Shown piece by piece: positions 1-8,433 of a stretch of 64,000 bases of DNA (position 1 is the first letter of the stretch; every line of letters starts with the position of its first letter). Made by a program: the position numbers and the translations under genes. Source of the DNA: Burkholderia ubonensis subsp. mesacidophila (lineage in GTDB: Bacteria > Pseudomonadota > Gammaproteobacteria > Burkholderiales > Burkholderiaceae); the NCBI RefSeq assembly GCF_002097715.1, contig NZ_CP020737.1, positions 2,728,001-2,792,000 on the forward strand, in the 5' to 3' direction. The notes below the pieces were generated by a model that did no database searches, had not been told where the DNA came from, and saw only the letters and a program-made list of their open reading frames with translations.

Positions 1-2
1 TG

Positions 3-425
3 ACCGACAACCGCACCCGCACGGTCGCGGAAGTGCGCCACGCGTTCTCGAAGTTCGGCGGCAACATGGGCACCGACGGCTCGGTCGCGTTCATGTTCGA
101 TCACGTCGGCCAGTTCCTGTTCGCGCCGGGCACGTCGGAAGACGCGCTGATGGAAGCGGCGCTCGAGGCAGGCGCGAACGACGTCAGCACGAACGACGAC
201 GGCTCGATCGAAGTGCTGTGCGACTGGCAGGAATTCTCGAAGGTGAAGGACGCGCTCGAAGCCGCCGGCTTCAAGGCGGAACTCGCCGAAGTGACGATGA
301 AGCCGCAGAACGAAATCGAATTCACCGGCGACGATGCGGTGAAGATGCAGAAGCTCCTGGACGCGCTCGAGAACCTCGACGACGTGCAGGAGGTGTATAC
401 GAACGCCGTCGTCGTCGAGGAATGA
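3..425 (+). CDS. YebC/PmpR-family transcriptional regulator (5' end outside window)
   Basis: The reading frame is open from the first bases of the window, so the N-terminus is missing; the visible 140 residues begin [15 protein letters not shown]. The conserved YebC/TACO1 core is present: [18 protein letters not shown], then a domain with an acidic patch and a C-terminal [20 protein letters not shown] stretch. YebC proteins are about 240 residues, so roughly 100 are lost. Family members bind DNA or act on ribosomes stalled at proline-rich sequences; which applies here cannot be told. The Met at base 69 is internal to the fold and not a start. It lies 105 bp upstream of purD on the same strand. 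Confidence 0.93.
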   Translation, partial: TDNRTRTVAEVRHAFSKFGGNMGTDGSVAFMFDHVGQFLFAPGTSEDALMEAALEAGANDVSTNDDGSIEVLCDWQEFSKVKDALEAAGFKAELAEVTMKPQNEIEFTGDDAVKMQKLLDALENLDDVQEVYTNAVVVEE

Positions 426-530
426 GATGCCTGCCGCCGTGCTTCGTTCGCGGCGGCGGCCCGACCGATTATCGCGGCCGGCGCGCCTGAGCGTGCCGGC
501 CGCCCTGTTTTCCAGTCTGCGGGGAATCCC

Positions 531-1808
531 ATGAAACTACTCGTCGTCGGTTCCGGCGGCCGCGAACATGCGCTGGCGTGGAAGCTCGCGCAGTCGCCGC
601 GCGTCCAGATGGTCTACGTCGCGCCCGGCAATGGCGGCACGGCGCAGGACGAGCGCCTGAAGAATGTCGACATCACGTCGCTCGACGCGCTCGCCGATTT
701 CGCGGAAAGCGAAGGCGTCGCGTTCACGCTCGTCGGCCCGGAAGCGCCGCTCGCGGCCGGCATCGTCAACCTGTTCCGCGCGCGCGGCCTGAAGGTCTTC
801 GGCCCGACCCGCGAAGCGGCGCAGCTCGAAAGCTCGAAGGATTTCGCGAAGGCGTTCATGAAGCGCCACGGCATCCCGACCGCCGACTACGAAACCTTCT
901 CCGACGCGGCCGCCGCGCACGCCTACCTCGACGCGAAAGGCGCGCCGATCGTCGTCAAGGCCGACGGCCTCGCCGCGGGCAAGGGCGTCGTCGTCGCGAT
1001 GACGCTGGAGGAAGCGCACGCGGCCGTCGACATGATGCTGTCGGGCAACAAGCTCGGCGATGCCGGCGCGCGCGTCGTGATCGAGCAGTTCCTCGACGGC
1101 GAGGAAGCGAGCTTCATCGTGATGGTCGACGGCAAGCACGCGCTCGCGCTGGCTTCCAGCCAGGACCACAAGCGCCTGCTCGACGAGGACCGCGGCCCGA
1201 ACACGGGCGGCATGGGCGCCTATTCCCCGGCCCCGATCGTCACGCCGCAGATGCACGCGCGCGTGATGCGCGAGATCATCATGCCGACCGTGCGCGGGAT
1301 GGAGAAGGACGGCATCCGCTTCACGGGCTTCCTGTACGCGGGCCTGATGATCGACAAGGAAGGCAATCCGCGCACGCTCGAGTTCAACTGCCGGATGGGC
1401 GACCCGGAGACGCAGCCGATCATGGCGCGCCTGAAGAGCGATTTCTCGAAGGTCGTCGAGCAGGCGATCGCGGGCACGCTCGACACGGTCGAGCTCGACT
1501 GGGACCGCCGCACCGCGCTTGGCGTCGTGCTGGCCGCGCACGGCTACCCGGACGCGCCGCGCAAGGGCGACCGCATCAACGGCATCCCGGCCGAGACCGA
1601 GCAGGCGGTGACGTTCCACGCGGGCACGACGCTCGATGGCGACAAGCTGACGACGTCGGGCGGCCGCGTGCTGTGCGTGGTCGGCCTCGCCGATTCGGTG
1701 CGCGAGGCGCAGCAGCATGCGTACGAAACGATCAACCAGATCAATTTCGAAGGCATGCAGTACCGCCGCGACATCGGCTACCGCGCGCTGAGCCGCAAGA
1801 GCGCGTGA
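531..1808 (+). CDS. purD: Phosphoribosylamine-glycine ligase (GARS)
   Basis: This 425-residue protein is a full-length PurD. It ligates glycine to phosphoribosylamine with ATP in the second step of purine synthesis, in the cytoplasm. Visible marks are the N-terminal VVGSGGREHALAWKL loop, GPEAPLAAGI, the ATP-grasp region with KADGLAAGKGVVVA (about residues 142-155), and the GARS signature FNCRMGDPETQ (about 286-296). The ATG follows GGGGAATCCC, a usable ribosome site. It heads a plus-strand housekeeping run. Purine synthesis returns at 30 kb with purT, but the two are not linked. Confidence 0.98.
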   Translation: MKLLVVGSGGREHALAWKLAQSPRVQMVYVAPGNGGTAQDERLKNVDITSLDALADFAESEGVAFTLVGPEAPLAAGIVNLFRARGLKVFGPTREAAQLESSKDFAKAFMKRHGIPTADYETFSDAAAAHAYLDAKGAPIVVKADGLAAGKGVVVAMTLEEAHAAVDMMLSGNKLGDAGARVVIEQFLDGEEASFIVMVDGKHALALASSQDHKRLLDEDRGPNTGGMGAYSPAPIVTPQMHARVMREIIMPTVRGMEKDGIRFTGFLYAGLMIDKEGNPRTLEFNCRMGDPETQPIMARLKSDFSKVVEQAIAGTLDTVELDWDRRTALGVVLAAHGYPDAPRKGDRINGIPAETEQAVTFHAGTTLDGDKLTTSGGRVLCVVGLADSVREAQQHAYETINQINFEGMQYRRDIGYRALSRKSA

Positions 1809-1925
1809 CGTTAGCAACCGGCGCCGCCTGCCTGCGGTAGCGCCCACTCCTCTGCCGGGGTTCGATAGAATTCCCGGCAGATGCATTTTTTACGCCCGCT
1901 TTTCCGAGCGGGCACAGGTTCAGAC

Positions 1926-2849
1926 ATGACCGATTCGACCTACGACGTGGAGCGCGTGCGCGCCTACCTTCAGGGCCTGCAGACTCGCATCGCCGACGCG
2001 CTCGGCGCGCTCGACGGCACGCCGCTCGCGACCGACGCATGGCAGCGCGGCCCCGGCGAACGCCTGCGCGGCGGCGGCTGCACGCGCATCCTCGAGGACG
2101 GACAGGTGTTCGAGCGCGCCGGCATCGGCTTTTCCGACGTATCGGGCGACGCGCTGCCGCCGTCGGCGAGCGCGGCGCGCCCGCAGCTCGCGGGCCGCGG
2201 TTTCGAGGCGCTCGGCGTGTCGCTCGTGCTGCACCCGCGCAATCCGTACTGCCCGACCGTGCACATGAACGTGCGGATGCTGATCGCGACCAAGCCCGGC
2301 GAGGAACCCGTGTTCTGGTTCGGCGGCGGCATGGATCTGACACCGATTTACGGCTTCGAGGACGACGCGCGGCATTTCCACCAGACCTGCAAGGACGCGC
2401 TCGATCCGTTCGGCGCGGACCTGTATCCGCGCTTCAAGAAGTGGTGCGACGAGTATTTCTTCCTCAAGCACCGCAACGAGGCGCGCGGCATCGGCGGGAT
2501 CTTCTTCGACGATTACGCGGAGCCCGGTTTCGAACGCGCGTTCGAGATGATGCAAAGCGTCGGCGACGCGTTCCTCGCCGCATACCTGCCGATCGTCGAG
2601 CGCCGCCGCGACACGCCGTACGGCGAGCGCGAGCGCGCGTTCCAGGCCTACCGCCGCGGCCGCTACGTCGAGTTCAACCTCGTGTTCGACCGGGGCACGC
2701 TGTTCGGCCTGCAAAGCGGCGGCCGGACCGAGTCGATCCTGATGTCGATGCCGCCGGTCGCGAACTGGCGCTACAACTGGCAGCCCGAGCCGGGTACGCC
2801 GGAAGCGCGCCTGACCAGCGACTTCATCGTGCCGCGCGACTGGGTCTGA
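1926..2849 (+). CDS. hemF: Oxygen-dependent coproporphyrinogen III oxidase
   Basis: HemF oxidatively decarboxylates coproporphyrinogen III to protoporphyrinogen IX using O2 in haem synthesis. From the ATG at 1926 the product is 307 residues, the normal length, starting [15 protein letters not shown]. An in-frame ATG at 1881 would add 15 residues that resemble no family member, so 1926 is preferred. Family blocks are plain: [46 protein letters not shown] and the C-terminal [20 protein letters not shown] -10-like TAGAAT lies at about 1865-1870, so the gene may have its own promoter 120 bp after purD. Confidence 0.97.
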   Translation: MTDSTYDVERVRAYLQGLQTRIADALGALDGTPLATDAWQRGPGERLRGGGCTRILEDGQVFERAGIGFSDVSGDALPPSASAARPQLAGRGFEALGVSLVLHPRNPYCPTVHMNVRMLIATKPGEEPVFWFGGGMDLTPIYGFEDDARHFHQTCKDALDPFGADLYPRFKKWCDEYFFLKHRNEARGIGGIFFDDYAEPGFERAFEMMQSVGDAFLAAYLPIVERRRDTPYGERERAFQAYRRGRYVEFNLVFDRGTLFGLQSGGRTESILMSMPPVANWRYNWQPEPGTPEARLTSDFIVPRDWV

Positions 2850-2922
2850 GCCCCGCGCCACCGCAACGAAAGGGACCCATCTGGACACCACCACCCGCCC
2901 CGCCCCGCTGCCGCGCCCGCTC

Positions 2923-3594
2923 TTGCGTCGCATAGGCTTGCTGGGCGGCACGTTCGACCCGATCCACGACGGTCATCTCGCGCTCGCCGGCCGCTTCGCC
3001 GACGTGCTCGGGCTGACCGAGCTCGTGCTGCTGCCTGCCGGGCAGCCGTACCAGAAGCGCGACGTGTCGGCCGCCGAGCATCGCCTGGCGATGACGCGCG
3101 CCGCCGCGCAATCGCTCGTGCTGCCGGGCGCGACGGTCAGCGTCGCGACCGACGAGATCGAGCACGCGGGGCCGACCTACACCGTCGATACGCTCGCGCG
3201 CTGGCGCGCGCGCATCGGCCCGGACGCGTCGCTGTCGCTCCTGATCGGCGCGGACCAGCTCGTGCGGCTCGACACCTGGCGCGACTGGCGCCGGCTGTTC
3301 GACTACGCGCACATCTGCGTGTCGACCCGCCCCGGCTTCGATCTCGCCGCGGCGCCGCAGGCGGTCGCGCAGGAGGTCGCCGCGCGGCTGGCCGATGCCG
3401 ACGCGCTGATGGCCACGCCGGCCGGGCGGCTCCTGATCGACACGACGCTCGCGTTCGACATCGCCGCGACCGACATCCGCACGCACCTGCGCGAATGCAT
3501 CGCGCGCCGCGCACAAATGCCCGACGCATCGGCCGAACACGTGCCGCCTGCCGTCTGGGCCTATATTCTTCAACATCGTCTCTACCAATCCTGA
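2923..3594 (+). CDS. nadD: Nicotinate-nucleotide adenylyltransferase
   Basis: NadD transfers AMP from ATP to nicotinate mononucleotide in NAD synthesis. The nucleotidyltransferase signature [12 protein letters not shown] sits at the N-terminus, [12 protein letters not shown] is mid-protein, and the TDIR motif near the C-terminus replaces the common ISSTxIR. The listed start is a TTG at 2923 giving 223 residues. An in-frame CTG at 2881 lies at good distance behind GAAAGGGA and would add 14 residues ([14 protein letters not shown]); either non-ATG start is possible and no ATG is available. It is followed after 4 bp by rsfS. Confidence 0.95.
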   Translation: MRRIGLLGGTFDPIHDGHLALAGRFADVLGLTELVLLPAGQPYQKRDVSAAEHRLAMTRAAAQSLVLPGATVSVATDEIEHAGPTYTVDTLARWRARIGPDASLSLLIGADQLVRLDTWRDWRRLFDYAHICVSTRPGFDLAAAPQAVAQEVAARLADADALMATPAGRLLIDTTLAFDIAATDIRTHLRECIARRAQMPDASAEHVPPAVWAYILQHRLYQS

Positions 3595-3598
3595 ATCC

Positions 3599-4045
3599 AT
3601 GGATATTCGCAAACTGCAGCGCGTCATCGTCGACGCCCTCGAAGACGTCAAGGCACAAGACATCAAGGTCTTCAACACCAGCCACCTGACCGAGCTGTTC
3701 GACCGCGTGATCGTCGCGTCCGGCACGTCGAACCGCCAGACCAAGGCGCTCGCGTCGAGCGTGCGCGACAAGGTCAAGGAAGCCGGCGGCGACATCGTCA
3801 GCTCCGAAGGCGAGGACACCGGCGAATGGGTGCTCGTCGACTGCGGCGACGCCGTCGTGCACATCCTGCAGCCCGCGCTGCGCCAGTACTACAACCTCGA
3901 GGAAATCTGGGGCGACAAGCCCGTGCGCATGAAGCTCGGCGGCGGCAAGGCCCCGAACGGCGCGGCAGCGCACGCCGAAGACGACGAGGACGAGGAGGAA
4001 GAAGTCGCCCGTCCGGCGCGCAAGACGCCCGCCCGCCGCCGCTGA
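3599..4045 (+). CDS. rsfS: Ribosomal silencing factor RsfS
   Basis: RsfS (RsfA/Iojap family) binds uL14 and blocks joining of the ribosomal subunits during starvation. The core is complete: [44 protein letters not shown] and [10 protein letters not shown]. Family members are usually 105-120 residues; this one has 148 because of a C-terminal tail of an acidic run (DDEDEEEE) followed by a basic Pro/Arg stretch ([10 protein letters not shown]). The tail is unusual and its role unknown. The nadD-rsfS-rlmH order is common in bacteria and supports the call. Confidence 0.96.
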   Translation: MDIRKLQRVIVDALEDVKAQDIKVFNTSHLTELFDRVIVASGTSNRQTKALASSVRDKVKEAGGDIVSSEGEDTGEWVLVDCGDAVVHILQPALRQYYNLEEIWGDKPVRMKLGGGKAPNGAAAHAEDDEDEEEEVARPARKTPARRR

Positions 4046-4064
4046 GTCGTCACGCATCGTCCCG

Positions 4065-4535
4065 ATGAAGCTTTTCATTCTCGCGGTCGGCCACAAGATG
4101 CCCGGCTGGATCGCATCCGGCTTCGACGAGTACACGAAGCGGATGCCGCCCGAGCTGCGCATCGAGCTGCGCGAGATCAAGCCCGAGCTGCGCTCCGGCG
4201 GGCGCAGCGCCGAAAGCGTGATGGCCGCCGAGCGGCAGAAGATCGAGGCCGCGCTGCCGAAGGGCGCGCGGATCGTCGCGCTCGACGAGCGCGGCCGCGA
4301 CTGGACCACGATGCAGCTCGCGCAGGCGCTGCCCGGCTGGCAGCAGGACGGCCGCGACGTCGCGTTCATCATCGGCGGCGCCGACGGGCTGGATCCGGAG
4401 CTCAAAGCGCGCGCCGACCTGCTGCTGCGCATCTCCAGCATGACGCTGCCGCACGGGATGGTGCGGGTGCTGCTCGCCGAACAGCTTTACCGGGCGTGGA
4501 GCATCACGCAGAATCACCCCTATCACCGCGCATGA
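4065..4535 (+). CDS. rlmH: 23S rRNA pseudouridine-1915 N3-methyltransferase RlmH
   Basis: RlmH is a SPOUT methyltransferase that uses SAM to methylate pseudouridine 1915 of 23S rRNA on assembled ribosomes. The 156-residue product has the normal length. The SAM-binding knot is visible as [11 protein letters not shown] (about residues 103-113), and the C-terminal catalytic segment reads [12 protein letters not shown] then HPYHR. It sits 19 bp after rsfS and 51 bp before maf in the same run. Confidence 0.97.
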   Translation: MKLFILAVGHKMPGWIASGFDEYTKRMPPELRIELREIKPELRSGGRSAESVMAAERQKIEAALPKGARIVALDERGRDWTTMQLAQALPGWQQDGRDVAFIIGGADGLDPELKARADLLLRISSMTLPHGMVRVLLAEQLYRAWSITQNHPYHRA

Positions 4536-4586
4536 CGCGTCGTCCTCGCGACGCGCGCGCCGCGCGCCCAACGAGATAACGACACG

Positions 4587-5219
4587 ATGCCGTCCAGCGC
4601 CTCTCCCGAGTTTTTTCCGACCCTTTACCTCGCTTCGCAAAGCCCGCGCCGCCAGGAACTGCTGCAGCAGATCGGCGTGCGCTTCGAACTGCTGCTGCCC
4701 CGCCCCGACGAGGACGCCGAAGCGCTCGAAGCCGAGCTGCCCGGCGAGGCCGCCGACGACTACGTGCTGCGCGTGACCGTCGCGAAGGCCGATGCCGCGC
4801 GTGCGCGCCTCGTCGCGAGCGGCAAGCCCGCCGCGCCGGTGCTCGTCGCCGACACGACCGTGACGATCGACGGCGCGATCCTCGGCAAGCCCGCCGACCC
4901 CGCCGACGCGCTCGCGATGCTCACCCGCCTCGCGGGGCGCGAGCACGAAGTGCTGACCGCGGTCGCCGTGGTCGGCGCGCACGGCGAGCTGCTGCCGCCC
5001 GCGCTGTCGCGCTCGTCGGTGCGCTTCGCGGCCGCGTCGCGCGACGCGTTCGCGCGCTACGTCGAGACCGGCGAGCCGTTCGGCAAGGCCGGCGCGTACG
5101 CGATCCAGGGGCGCGCGGCCGAGTTCGTCGAGCAAATCGCCGGTTCCCATTCAGGTATCATGGGTCTGCCCCTTTTTGAGACTGCAGCGCTGCTGCGCGC
5201 CGCGCGCGTCGACTTCTGA
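4587..5219 (+). CDS. maf: Maf-family nucleoside triphosphate pyrophosphatase
   Basis: Maf proteins hydrolyse non-canonical or pyrimidine nucleoside triphosphates to monophosphates and have been linked to septation. The 210-residue product carries the N-terminal [12 protein letters not shown] motif, [16 protein letters not shown] (about residues 90-105) with the catalytic Asp, and the C-terminal [14 protein letters not shown] and [11 protein letters not shown] stretches. The pattern fits the YhdE (dTTP/UTP) branch better than the YceF branch, but that is inference. It ends 8 bp before rng; the maf-rng pair is conserved in many proteobacteria. Confidence 0.95.
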   Translation: MPSSASPEFFPTLYLASQSPRRQELLQQIGVRFELLLPRPDEDAEALEAELPGEAADDYVLRVTVAKADAARARLVASGKPAAPVLVADTTVTIDGAILGKPADPADALAMLTRLAGREHEVLTAVAVVGAHGELLPPALSRSSVRFAAASRDAFARYVETGEPFGKAGAYAIQGRAAEFVEQIAGSHSGIMGLPLFETAALLRAARVDF

Positions 5220-5227
5220 ATCCCACC

Positions 5228-6697
5228 ATGAACGAAGAAATCCTGATCAACATCACGCCGCAGGAAACGCGGGTCGCACTCGTCCAGCAAGGCGCGGTGC
5301 AGGAGCTTCACGTCGAGCGCACGCTGTCGCGCGGACGCGTCGGCAACATCTATCTCGGCAAGGTCGTGCGCGTGCTGCCCGGCATGCAGTCGGCGTTCAT
5401 CGACATCGGGCTGGAGCGCGCGGCGTTCCTGCACGTCGCCGACATCTGGCAGCCGCGCCTGAACGGCGAGCCGCACACGAGCGCGCCGCACCAGCCTATC
5501 GAAAAGACCGTGTTCGAGGGCCAGACGCTGATGGTCCAGGTCATCAAGGACCCGATCGGCACGAAGGGCGCGCGGCTGTCGACGCAGGTCAGCATCGCGG
5601 GCCGCACGCTCGTCTACCTGCCGCAGGAGCCGCACATCGGCATCTCGCAGAAGATCGAGAGCGAGGCCGAGCGCGAGGCGGTGCGCGCACGCCTGACCGC
5701 GGTGATCCCGGCGGACGAGAAAGGCGGCTACATCGTGCGCACGATCGCCGAGGACGCGACCTCCGACGAGCTGTCCGGCGACGTCACCTACCTGCGCAAG
5801 ACCTGGGCGACGATCGTCGGCCAGGCGCAGCGGCTGCCGGCGACGAGCCTGCTGTACCAGGATCTCGACCTCGCGCAGCGCGTGCTGCGCGATTTCGCGA
5901 ACGACGACACGTCGCGCATCCAGGTCGATTCGCGCGAGACGCACCAGCGGCTCGCCGAATTCGCGGCCGAGTTCACGCCGGCCGTGAGCTCGAAGCTGCA
6001 CCACTACACCGGCGAGCGGCCGCTGTTCGACCTGTACAACATCGAGACGGAAATCCAGCGCGCGCTGTCGCGGCGGGTCGACCTGAAGTCGGGCGGCTAC
6101 CTGATGATCGACCAGACCGAGGCGATGACGACGATCGACGTGAACACCGGCGGCTATGTCGGCGCGCGCAACTTCGACGACACGATCTTCAAGACCAACC
6201 TCGAGGCCGCGCACACTATCGCGCGGCAGCTGCGGCTGCGCAACCTCGGCGGCATCATCATCATCGACTTCATCGACATGGAGAACGCCGAGCATCGCGA
6301 CGCGGTGCTCGCCGAGCTGAAGAAGGCGCTTGCGCGCGACCGCACGCGCGTGACCGTCAACGGCTTCTCGCAGCTCGGGCTCGTCGAGATGACGAGAAAG
6401 CGCACGCGCGAATCGCTCGCGCACGTGCTGTGCGAGCCGTGCCCGACCTGCCAGGGCAAGGGCCAGGTGAAGACGTCGCGCACCGTGTGCTACGACGTCC
6501 TGCGCGAGATCCTGCGCGAGTCGCGGCAGTTCAATCCGCGCGAGTTTCGGGTGATCGCCGCACAGCAGGTGATCGACCTGTTCCTCGACGAGGAATCGCA
6601 GCACCTCGCGATGCTGATCGACTTCATCGGCAAGCCGGTGTCGCTGCAGGTCGAGTCGAATCTGAGTCAGGAGCAGTACGACATCGTGCTGATGTAA
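5228..6697 (+). CDS. rng: Ribonuclease G
   Basis: RNase G is the RNase E-family endonuclease that matures the 5' end of 16S rRNA and cuts some mRNAs. The 489-residue product has an S1-like N-terminal domain (RVGNIYLGKVVRVLPGMQSAFIDIG), the catalytic DNase I-like region with DVNTGG (about residue 305) and IIIDFIDM carrying the metal-binding Asp residues, and the zinc-link CPTCQGKGQ (about 408-416). It lacks the long C-terminal scaffold of RNase E, which supports RNase G. Confidence 0.96.
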   Translation: MNEEILINITPQETRVALVQQGAVQELHVERTLSRGRVGNIYLGKVVRVLPGMQSAFIDIGLERAAFLHVADIWQPRLNGEPHTSAPHQPIEKTVFEGQTLMVQVIKDPIGTKGARLSTQVSIAGRTLVYLPQEPHIGISQKIESEAEREAVRARLTAVIPADEKGGYIVRTIAEDATSDELSGDVTYLRKTWATIVGQAQRLPATSLLYQDLDLAQRVLRDFANDDTSRIQVDSRETHQRLAEFAAEFTPAVSSKLHHYTGERPLFDLYNIETEIQRALSRRVDLKSGGYLMIDQTEAMTTIDVNTGGYVGARNFDDTIFKTNLEAAHTIARQLRLRNLGGIIIIDFIDMENAEHRDAVLAELKKALARDRTRVTVNGFSQLGLVEMTRKRTRESLAHVLCEPCPTCQGKGQVKTSRTVCYDVLREILRESRQFNPREFRVIAAQQVIDLFLDEESQHLAMLIDFIGKPVSLQVESNLSQEQYDIVLM

Positions 6698-6880
6698 AGA
6701 ATATTTCCTGGCGAACTCGATACGTTACACATCAACCCAAATCCAGGCGCGTAGTCGGAATCGACCATCATGATCGGACGCTGAGCGCGCCTTCGTCCAC
6801 TTCGCGATCTTCGCCTCGAACGCAGCCTTGCGCTCGGGGTGTTCGGCGACTTGGCCTGATACATCCACGCGCTGCGCGGG
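6698..6880 (-). other. Possible gene remnant between rng and tRNA-fMet
   Basis: On the minus strand one frame from about 6880 to a TAA at 6727-6725 reads through some 50 codons with coding-like composition (PAQRVDVSGQVAEHPERKAA, then FEAKIAKWTKARSASDHDG and a tail ending WIWVDV). There is no start codon or ribosome site, and the frame runs straight out of the tRNA terminator hairpin. I do not recognise the protein. It may be the 3' end of a decayed gene, possibly of mobile origin given its place next to a tRNA, or chance. Confidence 0.25.
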
Positions 6881-6917
6881 CAAAACAAAAGCCCGCTTGC
6901 TTACGCAGAGCGGGCTT
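6881..6917 (-). terminator. Intrinsic terminator of tRNA-fMet
   Basis: On the minus strand AAGCCCGC (6917-6910) pairs with GCGGGCTT (6896-6889) across a 13-nt loop, followed by TTTTGTTTT. It begins 7 nt after the CCA end of the tRNA, as expected for a monocistronic tRNA gene. Confidence 0.85.
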
Positions 6918-6923
6918 CGATGT

Positions 6924-7000
6924 TGGTTGCGGGGATAGGATTTGAACCTATGACCTTCGGGTTATGAGCCCGACGAGCTGCCAGACTGCTCCACCCCGCG
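6924..7000 (-). tRNA. Initiator tRNA-fMet (anticodon CAU)
   Basis: The 77-nt minus-strand sequence from 7000 to 6924 folds as a cloverleaf with encoded CCA. The acceptor strands CGCGGGG and CCCCGCA leave a C1-A72 mismatch, and the anticodon stem has three consecutive G-C pairs (GGG/CCC) around loop CTCATAA. Both are the identity marks of the bacterial initiator, so this is fMet and not elongator Met. TTCAAAT forms the T loop. It is flanked by its own promoter and terminator. Confidence 0.97.
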
Positions 7001-7006
7001 GAGCGA

Positions 7007-7035
7007 ATTGTAATCGCAATGCTGCTCTGCGTCAA
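7007..7035 (-). promoter_or_regulatory. Sigma-70 promoter of tRNA-fMet
   Basis: On the minus strand TTGACG (7035-7030) and TACAAT (7012-7007) are separated by exactly 17 bp. The -10 box ends only 6 bp before the mature tRNA 5' end at 7000, leaving almost no room for a 5' leader. Confidence 0.8.
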
Positions 7036-7201
7036 AGCGCGTTTGGTTTTTTCCTGTTCGATACCAGCCGTTCGGGTCGTTGCCGCTGCTGCCCGTGCAG
7101 TCGTGCTGATGTGACGCACGGCGCGCGACACGCTGTCTACAACCCTGCCCGCAAGGGTTGGTTACAATGCCGCGCTGAGTCCGCACACGGGTAACCGCGC
7201 C

Positions 7202-7597
7202 ATGAAGTCCATCATCGCCTCAACCTTCGCCGCCGCGCTCGCATTCGCGAGCGTGCCGGCAACGGCCGAAACCTCGATCGCCAGCGACGCGTCGCAGCAA
7301 TCGTGCGCGATCGCGACCGTCACCGGCGTCGGCGGATCCGCGCAAAGCCTGCGCGAATACCTTGCGACCCCGGAGAAGTATCGCTACCTCGCCGACAATC
7401 CGCTCGACTGCAAGGTCTCCGAAGACAGCCGCACGTCCGGCTGCACCGGCGTCACGTATCTTCGGCACGAGCGGGTCAGCGTGTACGATGACAGCGACGC
7501 GCAGACGCTGGTCGTGGTCGCGCGCGTGGAACTCGAGCGCGGAACGTACCCGGTGATCATCTCCGTGCCCAGGAAGGATGTGCAGTGCGTGAAGTGA
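7202..7597 (+). CDS. Small secreted protein of unknown function
   Basis: The 131-residue product starts with a clear Sec signal peptide (MKSIIASTFAAALAFASVPATA, cleavage after ATA). The mature part of about 109 residues has four cysteines (in QQSC, LDC, SGC and the C-terminal VQC), suggesting periplasmic disulfides, and a run of beta-type segments. I do not recognise the family. A -10-like TACAAT at 7163-7168 follows an inverted repeat AACCCT/AGGGTT (about 7140-7158), so it probably has its own promoter. It is separated by 61 bp from yggL. Confidence 0.85.
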   Translation: MKSIIASTFAAALAFASVPATAETSIASDASQQSCAIATVTGVGGSAQSLREYLATPEKYRYLADNPLDCKVSEDSRTSGCTGVTYLRHERVSVYDDSDAQTLVVVARVELERGTYPVIISVPRKDVQCVK

Positions 7598-7658
7598 ACG
7601 CACGCGCTCCCGCCGCACGAAGCCTCTTTTTCCATCCCTATCGCATTTATCAAGCACC

Positions 7659-7994
7659 ATGAGCAAGCAACGCAACCGCCGCCAGCGCAAGAAACTCCAC
7701 ATCGGCGAATTCCAGGAACTGGCCTTCTGCGCATCGGCCCAATACCGCACCGAGCTGAGCGACCTCCAGCGCGGCGAACTGATCGACACGTTCATCGACT
7801 TCGTCGAGGCGAACGGGCTGCTGACCGTCGCGTCCGCGGACGAAGGCATCAGCGCTTACGTGATTTCCGGCGCGCCGCGCGGCACGACGACCGACGCGGA
7901 CCGCGAATCGGTTCGCGCGTGGCTCGAGGCCCGGCCCGAGCTGACCGACGTCGCCGTCAGCGACTTCACCGACGCCTGGTATCCGGAGGCGTAA
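7659..7994 (+). CDS. YggL family protein (DUF469)
   Basis: This 111-residue protein opens with MSKQRNRRQRKKLHIGEFQELAF and continues with a domain ending in VRAWLEARPELTDVAVSDFTDAWY, a full-length match to the YggL/DUF469 family. Family members associate with the 50S ribosomal subunit; the detailed role is not settled. The very basic N-terminus fits RNA contact. The ribosome site is weak. No membrane segment is present. Confidence 0.9.
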   Translation: MSKQRNRRQRKKLHIGEFQELAFCASAQYRTELSDLQRGELIDTFIDFVEANGLLTVASADEGISAYVISGAPRGTTTDADRESVRAWLEARPELTDVAVSDFTDAWYPEA

Positions 7995-8035
7995 GCCTTC
8001 GCGCGGGCGTCGCCTTGCGCGACGCACTCGCTACC

Positions 8036-8060
8036 CGGCCCGCTCGCCGAGCGGGCCGGT
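8036..8060 (+). terminator. GC-rich hairpin after yggL
   Basis: CCGGCCCGCTC and GAGCGGGCCGG form an 11-bp perfect stem with a 3-nt loop about 40 bp after the yggL stop. There is no T tract, so it is either a weak or Rho-aided terminator or an mRNA 3' stabiliser. Confidence 0.4.
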
Positions 8061-8151
8061 CACGCGCGGCTGCCCGAGCGCGCAGCCGCGCCCACCTCCC
8101 CGCTCCCCCGCCCTGCACACTTGCGTCCAATGAATCGGATGCTTACTTCAA

Positions 8152-8167
8152 TTTAACGTTGGTTAAA
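8152..8167. promoter_or_regulatory. Operator-like inverted repeat
   Basis: TTTAAC-GTTG-GTTAAA is a perfect 6-bp inverted repeat with a 4-bp spacer in an AT-rich patch of an otherwise GC-rich 331-bp gap between yggL and the small ORF at 8326. Its size and setting fit a dimeric regulator site or part of a promoter. No regulator is identified. Confidence 0.35.
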
Positions 8168-8325
8168 GGAAGTCTCGCGGCCGCTCGCCTACTCTGATCG
8201 CAAAGAATCCGACGAATTCCGGCTCGATCAGCAAGCCGGACGAAAGAATGTCAGCCGTCCGATTGAAACGGGATGCGGATTCCGACCGGCGCAACACGAC
8301 GACAGGCCAGACAGGGAGACAACCG

Positions 8326-8403
8326 ATGATCCGCCACACCCTTCAACCCCGCAGCGGCGAGCGACTCGCCAGCGACGCGTCGCCTTCGGCGACGCTCGCC
8401 TGA
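8326..8403 (+). CDS. Possible 25-residue leader ORF
   Basis: An ATG at 8326 follows AGGGAG at good spacing and opens a 25-codon frame (MIRHTLQPRSGERLASDASP and five more residues) ending with TGA at 8401-8403, 30 bp before the repeat lipoprotein. The 3' half contains GC-rich self-complementary sequence (CGTCGCC...GGCGACG). It may be a translated leader controlling the downstream gene. The peptide itself resembles nothing I know, so it could also be chance. Confidence 0.35.
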   Translation: MIRHTLQPRSGERLASDASPSATLA

Positions 8404-8433
8404 CCTCACCCCACCATTCGATACGAGGACGCA

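Noticed and set aside
6881..7035. tRNA-fMet as an integration site of a present element
   Set aside because: No integrase, no duplicated tRNA 3' end and no phage gene within the window; only a short doubtful remnant.
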